Part shown: positions 16,948 to 30,671 of the stretch, one piece after another
Layout of the letters: each line of letters begins with the position of its first letter
Numbering within the stretch: the stretch's first letter is position 1
DNA from: Streptomyces sp. WM6378
GTDB lineage: Bacteria > Actinomycetota > Actinomycetes > Streptomycetales > Streptomycetaceae
Assembly (NCBI RefSeq): GCF_001279695.1
Contig: NZ_LGDD01000246.1
Location: 1-64,000, forward strand
Reading direction: 5' to 3'
Length of the DNA stretch: 64,000 bases
The notes under the pieces: model-generated
Told to the model about the DNA's origin: nothing
The model's database searches: none
Seen by the model: the letters and a program-made list of their open reading frames with translations, nothing else
Program-made: the position numbers and the translations under genes

Positions 16948-18186
16948 ATGTCCGTCACCTCCGCAGTTGGCACTGAACTCGCGGGGTTCGACGCCCTCAG
17001 GCGGCAGGACCCCGAAATGGCCGACGTGCTGCTCGGCGAGGCCGAGCGGCAGGCCGCCTCGCTGCAGTTGATCGCCGCCGAGAACTTCACCTCGCCGGCC
17101 GTGCGCGCGGCCCTGGGCTCGCAGCTGGGCAACAAGTACGCCGAGGGATATCCCGGCGCCCGCCACCACGGCGGCTGCGAAGTCGTGGACGTCGCCGAGC
17201 GCATCGCCGTCGACCGCGCCAAGGCCCTGTTCGGGGCCGCCCACGCCAACGTACAGACGCATTCGGGGACTTCGGCGGTCCTGGCGGCCTACGCGGCGCT
17301 CCTGAAGCCGGGAGACACCGTTCTGGCGATGGGGCTCCCCTTCGGCGGACACCTCACGCACGGCTCGCCCGCCAACTTCTCCGGGCGCTGGTTCGACTTC
17401 GTCGGGTACGGCGTCGAGCCGGACACCGGGCTCATCGACTACGGCGAGGTGTGGGACCTGGCGGTCGAGCACCGGCCCAAGGCGATCGTGTGCGGCTCGA
17501 TCGCCTACCCCCGCCACCCGGACTACCAGGCCTTCCGCGAGATCGCCGACGACGTGGGCGCCTACCTCATCGCGGACGCCGCGCACCCGATCGGCCTGGT
17601 CGCCGGGGGAGCGGCGCCCAGCCCGGTCCCGTACGCCGACGTCGTGTGCGCCACCACCCACAAGGTGCTGCGCGGGCCGCGCGGCGGGCTGATCCTCTGC
17701 GGCAGCGACCTGGCCGCCCGCATCGACCGCGCCGTCTTCCCGTTCACCCAGGGCGGCGCCCAGATGCACACGATCGCCGCCAAGGCCGTCGCCTTCGGCG
17801 AGGCGTCCACCCCCGCCTTCGCGGCGTACGCCCATCAGGTGGTCGCCAATGCGCGCACCCTCGCCGAGGGGCTGCTCGCCGAGGGGTTCGGCGTGGTCAC
17901 CGGCGGCACCGACACCCACCTCCTGCTCGCCGACCCCGCGCCGTTCGGCATCGACGGCCGCACCGCGCGCGGCCGGCTCGCGGGCGCCGGGCTCGTCCTC
18001 GACAGCTGCGCCCTGCCGCATGTGGACGCCCGCGGCATCCGGCTCGGCACCGCCGCCGTCACCACCCAGGGCATGGGGGAGGCGGAGATGGCCAGAATCG
18101 CGGTGCTGTTCGCGATGGCGATGCGAGAGGATCCCAAGGCGCGGGCGGAGGCAAGGGAACTGGCGGAGAGATTCCCCCCTCCTTGA
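16948..18186 (+). CDS. glyA: Serine hydroxymethyltransferase
   Basis: A 412-residue PLP enzyme that interconverts serine and glycine while loading tetrahydrofolate with a one-carbon unit. The N-terminal AAENF motif (43-47), NKYAEGYPG (62-70), DAAHPIGL (210-217) and the PLP lysine K239 within TTHKVLRGPRGG are conserved. The D-A-A-H-P-I-G-L box departs slightly from the common D-M-A-H-x-x-G-L. It may be one of two paralogues, as Streptomyces often carry more than one. The ATG is supported by a leaderless-type -10 box. A UUCG-loop hairpin follows at 18264. Confidence 0.94.
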   Translation: MSVTSAVGTELAGFDALRRQDPEMADVLLGEAERQAASLQLIAAENFTSPAVRAALGSQLGNKYAEGYPGARHHGGCEVVDVAERIAVDRAKALFGAAHANVQTHSGTSAVLAAYAALLKPGDTVLAMGLPFGGHLTHGSPANFSGRWFDFVGYGVEPDTGLIDYGEVWDLAVEHRPKAIVCGSIAYPRHPDYQAFREIADDVGAYLIADAAHPIGLVAGGAAPSPVPYADVVCATTHKVLRGPRGGLILCGSDLAARIDRAVFPFTQGGAQMHTIAAKAVAFGEASTPAFAAYAHQVVANARTLAEGLLAEGFGVVTGGTDTHLLLADPAPFGIDGRTARGRLAGAGLVLDSCALPHVDARGIRLGTAAVTTQGMGEAEMARIAVLFAMAMREDPKARAEARELAERFPPP

Positions 18187-18263
18187 GCCTGGATAAGGGT
18201 CCTGTTTTCAGCGCCTCGGGACCGTTTCACAGGGTTCGCATAAAGGAAGAAATGCGGGCTTAT

Positions 18264-18279
18264 CCCCGCTTCGGCGGGG
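18264..18279 (+). terminator. UUCG-loop hairpin after glyA
   Basis: CCCCGC (18264-18269), loop TTCG and GCGGGG (18274-18279) give a very stable tetraloop hairpin in the glyA-wecA spacer. No T tract. Confidence 0.6.
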
Positions 18280-18332
18280 TACCTGCAACCATCCGCCGGA
18301 TCCGAATGTCCTCAACAACATGCGCGCGAAGC

Positions 18333-18338
18333 TAGGGT
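18333..18338 (+). promoter_or_regulatory. Candidate -10 box for the WecA-like gene
   Basis: TAGGGT lies 39 bases before GTG 18378, giving a leader of about 33 nt. Confidence 0.4.
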
Positions 18339-18377
18339 GTGGGGCTGAGATGGCCAGCGATACCTCTGGGGCAGCCC

Positions 18378-19706
18378 GTGCGTGAATACCTGCTGACGCT
18401 CTGCGTCACGGCCGCGGTGACCTACCTGCTCACCGGGCCGGTGCGGAAGTTCGCCATCGCCGTCGGTGCGATGCCGGAGATCCGCGCGCGCGACGTGCAC
18501 CGGGAACCGACGCCGAGGCTCGGCGGCATCGCCATGTTCGGCGGCCTGTGCGCGGGCCTCCTCGTGGCCGACCACCTCGACGGCCTCAACCCCGTCTTCC
18601 AGTCCAACGAACCGCGAGCCCTGCTGTCCGGCGCCGCGCTGATCTGGCTGATCGGCGTCCTGGACGACAAGTTCGAGATCGACGCCCTGATCAAGCTCGG
18701 CGGCCAGATGATCGCCGCGGGCGTCATGGTCATGCAGGGCCTGACCATCCTGTGGCTGCCCATCCCCGGCATCGGCTCGGTCTCGCTGACCTCCTGGCAG
18801 GGCACCCTGCTCACGGTCGCGCTCGTCGTGATCACCATCAACGCGGTGAACTTCGTGGACGGCCTCGACGGCCTGGCCGCCGGCATGGTGTGCATCGCGT
18901 CGGCGGCGTTCTTCATGTACGCCTACCGGCTCTGGTACGGATACGGAATCGAGGCGGCCGCCCCCGCCACCCTGTTCGCCGCTGTCCTCATGGGCATGTG
19001 CGTGGGCTTCCTGCCGCACAACATGCACCCGGCCAGGATCTTCATGGGCGACTCGGGCTCGATGCTGATCGGCCTGGTGCTCGCGGCAGGCGCGATCTCC
19101 ATCACGGGCCAGGTCGACCCGGACGCGATGAAGCTCAACTTCGGCGGCACCCGCGATGCCACCCACGCGATGCTGCCGGTCTTCATCCCGCTGCTCATGC
19201 CGCTGTCGATCATCGCGATCCCGATGGCCGACCTCGTACTCGCGATCGTCCGCAGGACCTGGAACGGGCAGTCGCCGTTCGCCGCGGACCGCGGGCACCT
19301 GCACCACCGGCTCCTGGAGATCGGGCACTCGCACAGCCGGGCGGTGCTGATCATGTACTTCTGGTCGGCCCTCATCGCGTTCGGTGCGGTCGCCTACTCG
19401 GTGCACTCGGCGTCGATGTGGATCGTGCTCGTGATCGTCGCGCTGAGCGCGGTCGGGCTCGTCCTGTTGCTGCTGCCGCGGTTCGCGCCGCGCACCCCGC
19501 AGTGGGCCGAGCGGTTCGTGCCGCCGCGCTACCGGCGCGTGCGGGGCGAGCCGGAGACGGTGCACTCGCTTGCCTCCGCGGAGGACGACGAGGTGCGAGG
19601 CGAGCGCACTCCTGTGGCCGCTGGGGTCTCCGGCGTCAACGGGGCGACCGCGATCGGCCCCCGTTCGCGTTTCCCCGACCGACGGAAGACCGGTGCGTCG
19701 CGCTGA
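18378..19706 (+). CDS. MraY/WecA-family undecaprenyl-phosphate sugar-1-phosphate transferase
   Basis: A 442-residue polytopic membrane enzyme that starts a lipid-linked glycan by moving a sugar-1-phosphate (usually GlcNAc-1-P) from UDP-sugar to undecaprenyl phosphate. About eleven hydrophobic helices are visible. Conserved cytoplasmic motifs include the DDK-type LDDKFE, NFVDGLDGLAAG, the FMGDSGSM block and the HLHHR motif. The C-terminal 65 residues are a charged cytoplasmic tail. GTG 18378 is preferred because membrane helix 1 follows at once; GTG 18339 would add 13 residues right at the -10 box. It occupies the rfe/wecA position before the atp operon as in Mycobacterium. Probable role in teichoic acid or other wall polymer synthesis. 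Confidence 0.88.
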   Translation: MREYLLTLCVTAAVTYLLTGPVRKFAIAVGAMPEIRARDVHREPTPRLGGIAMFGGLCAGLLVADHLDGLNPVFQSNEPRALLSGAALIWLIGVLDDKFEIDALIKLGGQMIAAGVMVMQGLTILWLPIPGIGSVSLTSWQGTLLTVALVVITINAVNFVDGLDGLAAGMVCIASAAFFMYAYRLWYGYGIEAAAPATLFAAVLMGMCVGFLPHNMHPARIFMGDSGSMLIGLVLAAGAISITGQVDPDAMKLNFGGTRDATHAMLPVFIPLLMPLSIIAIPMADLVLAIVRRTWNGQSPFAADRGHLHHRLLEIGHSHSRAVLIMYFWSALIAFGAVAYSVHSASMWIVLVIVALSAVGLVLLLLPRFAPRTPQWAERFVPPRYRRVRGEPETVHSLASAEDDEVRGERTPVAAGVSGVNGATAIGPRSRFPDRRKTGASR

Positions 19707-19778
19707 CGAATTGCCGCGTCGACGCCCAATACCAGACATCTCGCCGCCCGTTGCGCACAAACGCGCAGCATCACTCTC

Positions 19779-19800
19779 AAGTGTGATGGGCAGCACACTT
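19779..19800. promoter_or_regulatory. Palindrome upstream of the atp operon
   Basis: AAGTGTG (19779-19785) and CACACTT (19794-19800) are perfect 7-bp arms with an 8-nt spacer, containing GTG-N8-CAC, the spacing of Crp/Fnr-type sites. A possible -10 TACGGT lies downstream at 19833-19838. The 264-base spacer has no gene. Confidence 0.4.
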
Positions 19801-19970
19801 CCATGGTAAAGACCTCATCAAATAGTTTGTGATACGGTTCACGAGACCCGGCGCCAGAGCCGAAGGACCGTAGTGCGACGGTCCGTTGGCCCGAGGGACC
19901 AACTCGGCCCGGGCTTACGCTCGTCCATGACGACACCACTTTGCCCCCACCAGCAAGCGGAGCTGCCGCC

Positions 19971-20408
19971 ATGCCGTCCAACGACGCACGCACTCTTCTC
20001 CAGACCGCCCTACCCACCGCTGCCGCGGGCGCTGTTGCCGCCGTGATCAGCGGTGTGGTCGCGGGCGGCAAGGGAGCGGTGGGTGCCATCGTCGCGACGC
20101 TGGTCGTGATCCTCTTCATGGGCATCGGACTCGTCGTCCTGGAACGCACTGCCAAATCGCTTCCGCATCTGTTCCAGGCCATGGGACTGATGCTGTACAC
20201 CGCGCAGTTGCTCCTGCTCTTCATCTTTGTCGCGGTCTTCAAGAACACGACGCTGTTCAACCCCAAATGCTTCGCCGCGACCCTCGTCGCGCTGACCCTC
20301 GTCTGGATCGGCGCGCAGGCGCGTGCGCACATGAAGGCGAAGATCCTTTACGTCGAACCGGATACCGCTGAGGGCAATAAGCCCGAAAAGACGGGGCCGT
20401 CGTCGTGA
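19971..20408 (+). CDS. atpI: ATP synthase protein I
   Basis: A 145-residue small membrane protein with four hydrophobic helices (about 12-32, 38-60, 67-89 and 96-116) and a charged C-terminus. AtpI is not part of the finished enzyme; it is thought to help c-ring assembly or Mg2+ uptake. Assignment rests on topology and its place as first gene of the atp operon. ATG 19971 is preferred over an ATG ten codons earlier; the site before it is weak (GCGGAG). A 225-base spacer to atpB holds no gene. Confidence 0.85.
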   Translation: MPSNDARTLLQTALPTAAAGAVAAVISGVVAGGKGAVGAIVATLVVILFMGIGLVVLERTAKSLPHLFQAMGLMLYTAQLLLLFIFVAVFKNTTLFNPKCFAATLVALTLVWIGAQARAHMKAKILYVEPDTAEGNKPEKTGPSS

Positions 20409-20633
20409 ACGGTAGGGCCGGAATAAATGCGAGTTCAGGACCCTGCTATCGTCCGGTGCCAACTGCGGCACTGCGGACGCGGGCATCTGAGCTGACGCCT
20501 GCTCGATCGCGAGGCTTGATGCCCGACCGCCGCCCCATCATCCGTAACACCAGTCCAGTGCCGAACCGCGGCTGCGCGCCGCGCCGACACAACGAGGTTG
20601 CCGTACCTATGCGCCACGCTGAAGGAGCCCGCG

Positions 20634-21768
<1,135 letters not shown>

Positions 21769-21807
21769 GACGAACCACGACCAGACCGACCGACGAAAGG
21801 CACTGAT

Positions 21808-22356
21808 GTGAACCTCACCATGGTTCAGCTGGCGGCCGAGGGCAAGGAAAACCCCCTCGTTCCGCCGTGGCCTGAGCTCGTCATCGGCCTCATCGCCTTC
21901 GTCATCGTCTTCGGCTTCCTCGCCAAGAAGCTCCTCCCGAACATCAACAAGGTTCTGGACGAGCGTCGCGAGGCCATCGAAGGCGGGATGGAGAAGGCCG
22001 AGGCCGCTCAGACCGAGGCCCAGAGCGTCCTTGAGCAGTACAAGGCGCAGCTCGCCGAGGCCCGCCACGAGGCTGCCCGCCTGCGCCAGGAGGCGACCGA
22101 GCAGGGCACCGCGCTCATCCAGGAGATGAGGGCGGAAGGCCAGCGGCAGCGTGAGGAGATCATCGCTGCCGGCCACGCCCAGATCGAGGCCGACCGCAAG
22201 GCCGCCGCGCACTCGCTCCGTCAGGACGTGGGCAAGCTGGCGACCGACCTGGCCGGCAAGCTGGTCGGCGAGTCCCTTGAGGACCACGCCCGCCAGAGCC
22301 GCACCATCGACCGTTTCCTCGGCGAGCTCGAGGAGAAGGCCGAGGCCGTCCGATGA
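21808..22356 (+). CDS. atpF: ATP synthase F0 subunit b
   Basis: A 182-residue stator subunit: one membrane helix (about 24-42) followed by a long charged helix, rich in Glu/Ala/Arg, that forms the peripheral stalk and binds delta. The GTG start has GAAAGGCACTGAT upstream; an internal ATG four codons later is possible. The stop overlaps the atpH start in ATGA, so translation is coupled. Confidence 0.95.
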   Translation: MNLTMVQLAAEGKENPLVPPWPELVIGLIAFVIVFGFLAKKLLPNINKVLDERREAIEGGMEKAEAAQTEAQSVLEQYKAQLAEARHEAARLRQEATEQGTALIQEMRAEGQRQREEIIAAGHAQIEADRKAAAHSLRQDVGKLATDLAGKLVGESLEDHARQSRTIDRFLGELEEKAEAVR

Positions 22357-23168
22357 ACGGCGCGAGCCGCGAGGCACTGGCCGCCGCACGCGAGCGTCTC
22401 GACGCCTTGATGGACAACACGTCCGTCGACGCGGCGAAGCTCGGCGACGAGCTGGCCGCCGTCACCACGCTGCTCGACCGCGAGGTCTCGCTGCGTCGGG
22501 TCCTGACCGACCCGGCGCAGGCCGGCGAGGCCAGGGCCGAGCTGGCCGGGCGTCTGCTCGGCGGCCAGGTGGGCGGCGAGACCGTCGACCTGGTGGGCGG
22601 CATGGTCCGCTCCCGCTGGTCGCAGTCCCGTGACCTGGTGGACTCGCTGGAAGAACTGGCGGCCACCGCCGACCTCACCGCCGCGCAGCAGTCGGGCGCG
22701 CTGGACGACGTCGAGGACGAGCTGTTCCGGTTCGGCCGCATCGTCACCTCCAGCACCGAGCTGCGCTCCGCGCTCACCAGCCGCACCGCCACGGTCGCGG
22801 CCAAGAGCGAGCTGCTGCGCAGCCTGCTCGGCGGCAGGGCGAACCCGGTCACCGAGCGTCTGGTCGGCCGTCTTGTGACCCGGCCGCGTGGCCGTAGCCT
22901 GGAAGCGGGACTGGAGTCCCTCTCCAAGCTCGCCGCGCACCGCCGGGACCGGATGGTCGCCGTCGTCACCTCGGCGGTTCCGCTGACCGACGTCCAGAAG
23001 CAGCGCCTCGGTGCGGCTCTGGCGAAGATCTACGGCCGCCAGATGCACCTGAACCTCGACGTGGACCCCGAGGTCCTCGGCGGGATCTCGGTGCGCGTCG
23101 GCGACGAGGTCATCGAAGGCACCATCGCGGAGCGCCTCGAAGAGGCGAACCGGCGGCTGGCGCGCTGA
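22353..23168 (+). CDS. atpH: ATP synthase F1 subunit delta
   Basis: The 271-residue subunit links the b stalk to the top of the alpha/beta hexamer. The C-terminal 180 residues match the OSCP/delta family, including the end motif DPEVLGGISVRVGDEVIEGT. The N-terminal 90 residues are an extra helical segment characteristic of actinobacteria (E. coli delta is 177 residues). A four-base overlap with atpF couples translation. Confidence 0.94.
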   Translation: MNGASREALAAARERLDALMDNTSVDAAKLGDELAAVTTLLDREVSLRRVLTDPAQAGEARAELAGRLLGGQVGGETVDLVGGMVRSRWSQSRDLVDSLEELAATADLTAAQQSGALDDVEDELFRFGRIVTSSTELRSALTSRTATVAAKSELLRSLLGGRANPVTERLVGRLVTRPRGRSLEAGLESLSKLAAHRRDRMVAVVTSAVPLTDVQKQRLGAALAKIYGRQMHLNLDVDPEVLGGISVRVGDEVIEGTIAERLEEANRRLAR

Positions 23169-23244
23169 CCTCACGGTCGGCACAGCAACTGAATTAGCAA
23201 CACCAGCGGCCCGGTTGGGCCGTGCAGAAATTGCAGAAGATTCC

Positions 23245-23267
23245 TGGGGGTCGGCCCCCAGACCCCC
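23245..23267 (+). repeat. GC-rich palindromic repeat in the atpH-atpA spacer
   Basis: TGGGGGTCGGCCCCCA (23245-23260) followed by GACCCCC forms a 6-bp GC hairpin. It resembles the elements at 14687 (prmC) and 28411. Another hairpin, CGGCCC/GGGCCG (23209-23223 region), lies just upstream. These may tune the alpha/delta expression ratio by RNA structure, since atpA is needed in threefold excess. Confidence 0.55.
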
Positions 23268-23307
23268 TTAGAAACTTCGGGCCCAACAAGGAGAGCAGGG
23301 AACCCAG

Positions 23308-24900
23308 ATGGCGGAGCTCACGATCCGGCCGGAGGAGATCCGGGACGCGCTGGAGACCTTTGTCCAGTCGTACCAGCCGGACGCGGCCTCGCGCGAGGAG
23401 GTCGGTACGGTCAGCGTTGCCGGCGACGGCATCGCGAAGGTCGAGGGTCTTCCCTCGGCCATGGCGAACGAGCTGCTGCGGTTCGAGGACGGAACCCTTG
23501 GTCTCGCCCTCAACCTTGAGGAGCGCGAGATCGGTGCGATCGTCCTCGGCGAGTTCAGCGGAATCGAAGAGGGCCAGCCGGTGCAGCGCACCGGTGAGGT
23601 GCTCTCGGTCGGCGTAGGCGAGGGTTACCTCGGCCGCGTCGTCGACCCGCTCGGCAACCCGATCGACGGCCTCGGCGAGATCGAGACCGACGGCCGCCGC
23701 GCCCTGGAGCTGCAGGCTCCGGGCGTCATGGTCCGTAAGTCGGTGCACGAGCCGATGGCGACCGGTTACAAGGCCGTCGACGCGATGGTGCCGATCGGCC
23801 GTGGCCAGCGTCAGCTGATCATTGGTGACCGTCAGACCGGCAAGACCGCTCTGGCCGTCGACACGATCATCAACCAGCGCGACAACTGGCGCTCGGGCGA
23901 CCCGAAGAAGCAGGTCCGCTGCATCTACGTCGCCATCGGTCAGAAGGGCTCGACCATCGCCTCCGTGCGTGGCGCCCTGGAAGAGGCCGGCGCGCTGGAG
24001 TACACGACGATCGTCGCCGCGCCCGCGTCCGACCCGGCCGGCTTCAAGTACCTTGCCCCGTACACCGGTTCGGCCATCGGCCAGCACTGGATGTACGACG
24101 GCAAGCACGTCCTCATCATCTTCGACGACCTGTCGAAGCAGGCCGACGCCTACCGCGCCGTGTCCCTGCTGCTGCGCCGTCCGCCGGGCCGCGAGGCCTA
24201 CCCGGGTGACGTCTTCTACCTGCACTCGCGCCTCCTTGAGCGCTGCGCGAAGCTGTCGGACGACATGGGCGCCGGTTCGATGACGGGTCTGCCGATCGTC
24301 GAGACCAAGGCGAACGACGTGTCGGCGTTCATCCCGACCAACGTCATCTCCATCACCGACGGCCAGTGCTTCCTGGAGTCGGACCTGTTCAACGCCGGTC
24401 AGCGCCCCGCGCTGAACGTCGGTATCTCCGTCTCCCGAGTCGGTGGTTCCGCGCAGCACAAGGCCATGCGCCAGGTGTCCGGCCGACTGCGTGTCGACCT
24501 CGCCCAGTACCGCGAGCTGGAGGCGTTCGCCGCCTTCGGTTCCGACCTGGACGCCGCTTCCAAGGCCTCCCTTGAGCGCGGCAAGCGCATGGTCGAGCTG
24601 CTGAAGCAGCCGCAGTACTCGCCGTTCCCGGTCGAGGAGCAGGTCGTCTCCATCTGGGCCGGCACCACCGGCAAGATGGACGACGTCCCGGTCGAGGACA
24701 TCCGCCGCTTCGAGGCCGAGCTCCTGGAGTACCTGCGCCGCGAGCGCAAGGAGCTCCTCACCTCGATCGCCGAGGGCGCGAAGATGTCGGACGACACCCT
24801 GCAGTCGGTGGCCGACGCCATCGCCGGCTTCAAGCGTCAGTTCGAGACCTCGGACGGCAAGCTCCTCGGCGACGACACGCCGGTCAGCACCAGCAAGTGA
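23308..24900 (+). CDS. atpA: ATP synthase F1 subunit alpha
   Basis: The 530-residue subunit alternates with beta in the F1 head and carries non-catalytic nucleotide sites. Walker A GDRQTGKT is at residues 173-180, and [15 protein letters not shown] with the ATP-synthase signature [13 protein letters not shown] is present. AAGGAGAG precedes the ATG. Length is slightly above E. coli (513), with a C-terminal extension. Confidence 0.97.
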   Translation: MAELTIRPEEIRDALETFVQSYQPDAASREEVGTVSVAGDGIAKVEGLPSAMANELLRFEDGTLGLALNLEEREIGAIVLGEFSGIEEGQPVQRTGEVLSVGVGEGYLGRVVDPLGNPIDGLGEIETDGRRALELQAPGVMVRKSVHEPMATGYKAVDAMVPIGRGQRQLIIGDRQTGKTALAVDTIINQRDNWRSGDPKKQVRCIYVAIGQKGSTIASVRGALEEAGALEYTTIVAAPASDPAGFKYLAPYTGSAIGQHWMYDGKHVLIIFDDLSKQADAYRAVSLLLRRPPGREAYPGDVFYLHSRLLERCAKLSDDMGAGSMTGLPIVETKANDVSAFIPTNVISITDGQCFLESDLFNAGQRPALNVGISVSRVGGSAQHKAMRQVSGRLRVDLAQYRELEAFAAFGSDLDAASKASLERGKRMVELLKQPQYSPFPVEEQVVSIWAGTTGKMDDVPVEDIRRFEAELLEYLRRERKELLTSIAEGAKMSDDTLQSVADAIAGFKRQFETSDGKLLGDDTPVSTSK

Positions 24901-24923
24901 CGACGACGGAAGGGACCTGACTC

Positions 24924-27283
<2,360 letters not shown>

Positions 27284-27298
27284 CGCGCCCGACCGCGT

Positions 27299-27325
27299 AG
27301 AGGGGCGGGTGTGTCCCGCCCCTCT
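27299..27325 (+). terminator. Intercistronic hairpin between atpD and atpC
   Basis: AGAGGGGCGGG (27299-27309) and CCCGCCCCTCT (27315-27325) form a perfect 11-bp stem with a 5-nt loop. There is no T tract and atpC follows, so it may protect the upstream mRNA or reduce atpC expression rather than end transcription fully. Confidence 0.65.
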
Positions 27326-27393
27326 GCGTACGCCTACTAGAATTCGACCCAACACCCGGCCGAACCGCCGGGTGGTGACCCGAGGAGCCAACC

Positions 27394-27768
27394 ATGGCTA
27401 CTGAGCTGCACGTCGAGCTCGTCGCCGCGGACCGCAGTGTCTGGTCCGGCGAGGCCACCCTGGTCGTCGCGCGCACCACGTCCGGCGACATCGGCGTCAT
27501 GCCCGGTCACCAGCCGCTCCTTGGTGTGCTGGAGTCGGGCCCGGTGATGATCCGTACGAGCGAGGGCGGCACCGTCGTCGCGGCGGTGCACGGTGGATTC
27601 ATCTCTTTCGCCGACAACAAGCTTTCGCTGCTGGCGGAGATCGCCGAGCTGGCGGACGAGATCGATGTCCAGCGTGCCGAGCGTGCGCTGGAGAGCGCGA
27701 AGTCGGAGTCGGACGCCGCCGCTGAGCGACGCGCCGATGTACGACTGCGTGCGGTGGCGGTGCGCTAG
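27394..27768 (+). CDS. atpC: ATP synthase F1 subunit epsilon
   Basis: A 124-residue subunit: an N-terminal beta sandwich ([19 protein letters not shown], with the [13 protein letters not shown] turn) and a short C-terminal helical pair that can brake rotation. It is the last gene of the operon. GAGGAG precedes the ATG. Confidence 0.95.
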   Translation: MATELHVELVAADRSVWSGEATLVVARTTSGDIGVMPGHQPLLGVLESGPVMIRTSEGGTVVAAVHGGFISFADNKLSLLAEIAELADEIDVQRAERALESAKSESDAAAERRADVRLRAVAVR

Positions 27769-27787
27769 CACCCCCGCCGGAGATTTC

Positions 27788-27837
27788 CCTCAGCCGCGGC
27801 TCGGTCCGGAATTTTCCGGAGCCGGTCGCGGCTGAGG
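27788..27837 (+). terminator. Terminator of the atp operon
   Basis: CCTCAGCCGCG (27788-27798) pairs with CGCGGCTGAGG (27827-27837), and the intervening bases contain a second palindrome TCCGGAATTTTCCGGA, giving a long composite hairpin 20 bases after atpC. Confidence 0.75.
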
Positions 27838-27895
27838 CGATGCAGGCAGATTTTTCCGTTGCTGGATTACTGGTTGAGCGAGGAGGTCGGTGTAG

Positions 27896-28342
27896 ATGAC
27901 TCTCGCTCTGCTTGTGTGTGGCCTGGTCGTCGCGCTGGTACTGGTGGGACTCTTCGTCTTCGGTCTGCGCCGGCGGCTGATCCAGCGCTCGGGCGGCACG
28001 TTCGACTGCAGTCTGCGCTGGGGGCTTCCGGAGACGCCGGACACCAGCGGCAAGGGCTGGGTGTACGGGGTGGCCCGCTACAACGGTGACCGGATCGAGT
28101 GGTTCCGCGTCTTCTCCTACGCGCCTCGGCCGCGGCGGGTTCTTGAGCGGTCGGCGATCGATGTCGTGGCCCGGCGTCTGCCCGAGGGCGAGGAGGAGCT
28201 GGCCTTGCTGTCCGACGCGATCATCCTTGGCTGTACGCACCGGGGTACGCGGCTTGAGCTGGCGATGTCCGAGGACGCGCTGACCGGCTTCCTCGCCTGG
28301 CTGGAGGCGGCCCCTCCGGGCCAACGGGTGAACGTGGCGTAG
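27896..28342 (+). CDS. DUF2550 family membrane protein
   Basis: A 148-residue protein with one N-terminal membrane helix (about 2-25) followed by Arg residues, so the remainder is cytoplasmic. The soluble part, with RGGTFDCSLRWG-like and GWVYGVARYNGDRIEWFR stretches, matches the DUF2550 family found directly after atpC in actinobacteria. The function is unknown; conserved placement suggests a membrane or bioenergetic link, which is only inference. GAGGAGG precedes the ATG. Confidence 0.87.
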   Translation: MTLALLVCGLVVALVLVGLFVFGLRRRLIQRSGGTFDCSLRWGLPETPDTSGKGWVYGVARYNGDRIEWFRVFSYAPRPRRVLERSAIDVVARRLPEGEEELALLSDAIILGCTHRGTRLELAMSEDALTGFLAWLEAAPPGQRVNVA

Positions 28343-28351
28343 CCGGTCTTC

Positions 28352-28408
28352 CCCCACCCCGCCCCTTCCCGTGACCCTCCGGGGGCAGGGAGAAGGGTGG
28401 GGTTTTCT
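28352..28408 (+). terminator. Imperfect terminator-like hairpin after the DUF2550 gene
   Basis: A C-rich arm (28352-28370, CCCCACCCC...CCTTCCC) can pair with GGGAGAAGGGTGGGG (28388-28402), followed by TTTTCTCTT. The pairing has a small bulge. Confidence 0.55.
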
Positions 28409-28410
28409 CT

Positions 28411-28600
28411 TGGGGCTCTGCCCCCAGACCCCCTGAGGGGCTGCGCCCCTCGAACCCCCGCAAGGGGCTCCGCCCCCTGCACCCCCGTTCGCGTCTGAAG
28501 GGCGCTCGTCCTCAAGTGCCGGACAGGCTGAGGTTGCCAGTGCTGGCCAGCACCAATCCTGCTAGGGGCGCGGGGAACTGCGCGACCAGCCGTCCACGAC
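28411..28600. repeat. Interspersed GC-rich repeat, copy A (between convergent genes)
   Basis: Three related 13-mers GGGGCTCTGCCCC (28412-28424), GGGGCTGCGCCCC (28437-28449) and GGGGCTCCGCCCC (28464-28476) form tandem hairpins. From 28464 on the sequence matches copy B at 36147: a 30-base block (28464-28493 = 36147-36176), then AAGGGCGCTCGTCCTCAA, and a 28-base block (28564-28591 = 36247-36274) are identical. No protein frame crosses it. It fills the space between convergent DUF2550 and chiC genes. Confidence 0.8.
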
Positions 28601-28671
28601 CCGCGGGCGACAACCGGGCCGGGGCTGAGCCCCCAGAAGGCGGGGGACGGGCCCGCCTTCCAGGGTGTCGG

Positions 28672-30516
<1,845 letters not shown>

Positions 30517-30613
30517 GGCTGCTCCCGAATGGTGCGACGGTGGTGGGGGTGGGACCCTGCTCCGTCCGGTGCGTGCGCCTCAGGGACGGCGCGCCCACCA
30601 GCAGTGTGCGGTG

Positions 30614-30655
30614 AGCGTAGAAAGGTCTGTACCAACCGTCAAGAGGTCCAGACCT
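30614..30655 (-). promoter_or_regulatory. chiC promoter with paired chitinase operators
   Basis: On the minus strand, -35 TTGACG (30637-30642), a 17-bp spacer and -10 TACGCT (30614-30619) form a near-consensus promoter. Two 12-mers, AGGTCCAGACCT (30644-30655) and AGGTCTGTACCA (30623-30634) as read on the plus strand, flank or overlap the -35 with centres 21 bp apart. They resemble the TGGTCCAGACCT direct repeats of Streptomyces chitinase promoters and the DasR operator core, so GlcNAc-dependent repression is likely. Confidence 0.75.
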
Positions 30656-30671
30656 CCGACACATGCCGGCC

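Noticed and set aside
27299..27325. Full terminator separating atpC into its own operon
   Set aside because: No T tract and no clear promoter before atpC; read-through is more likely.
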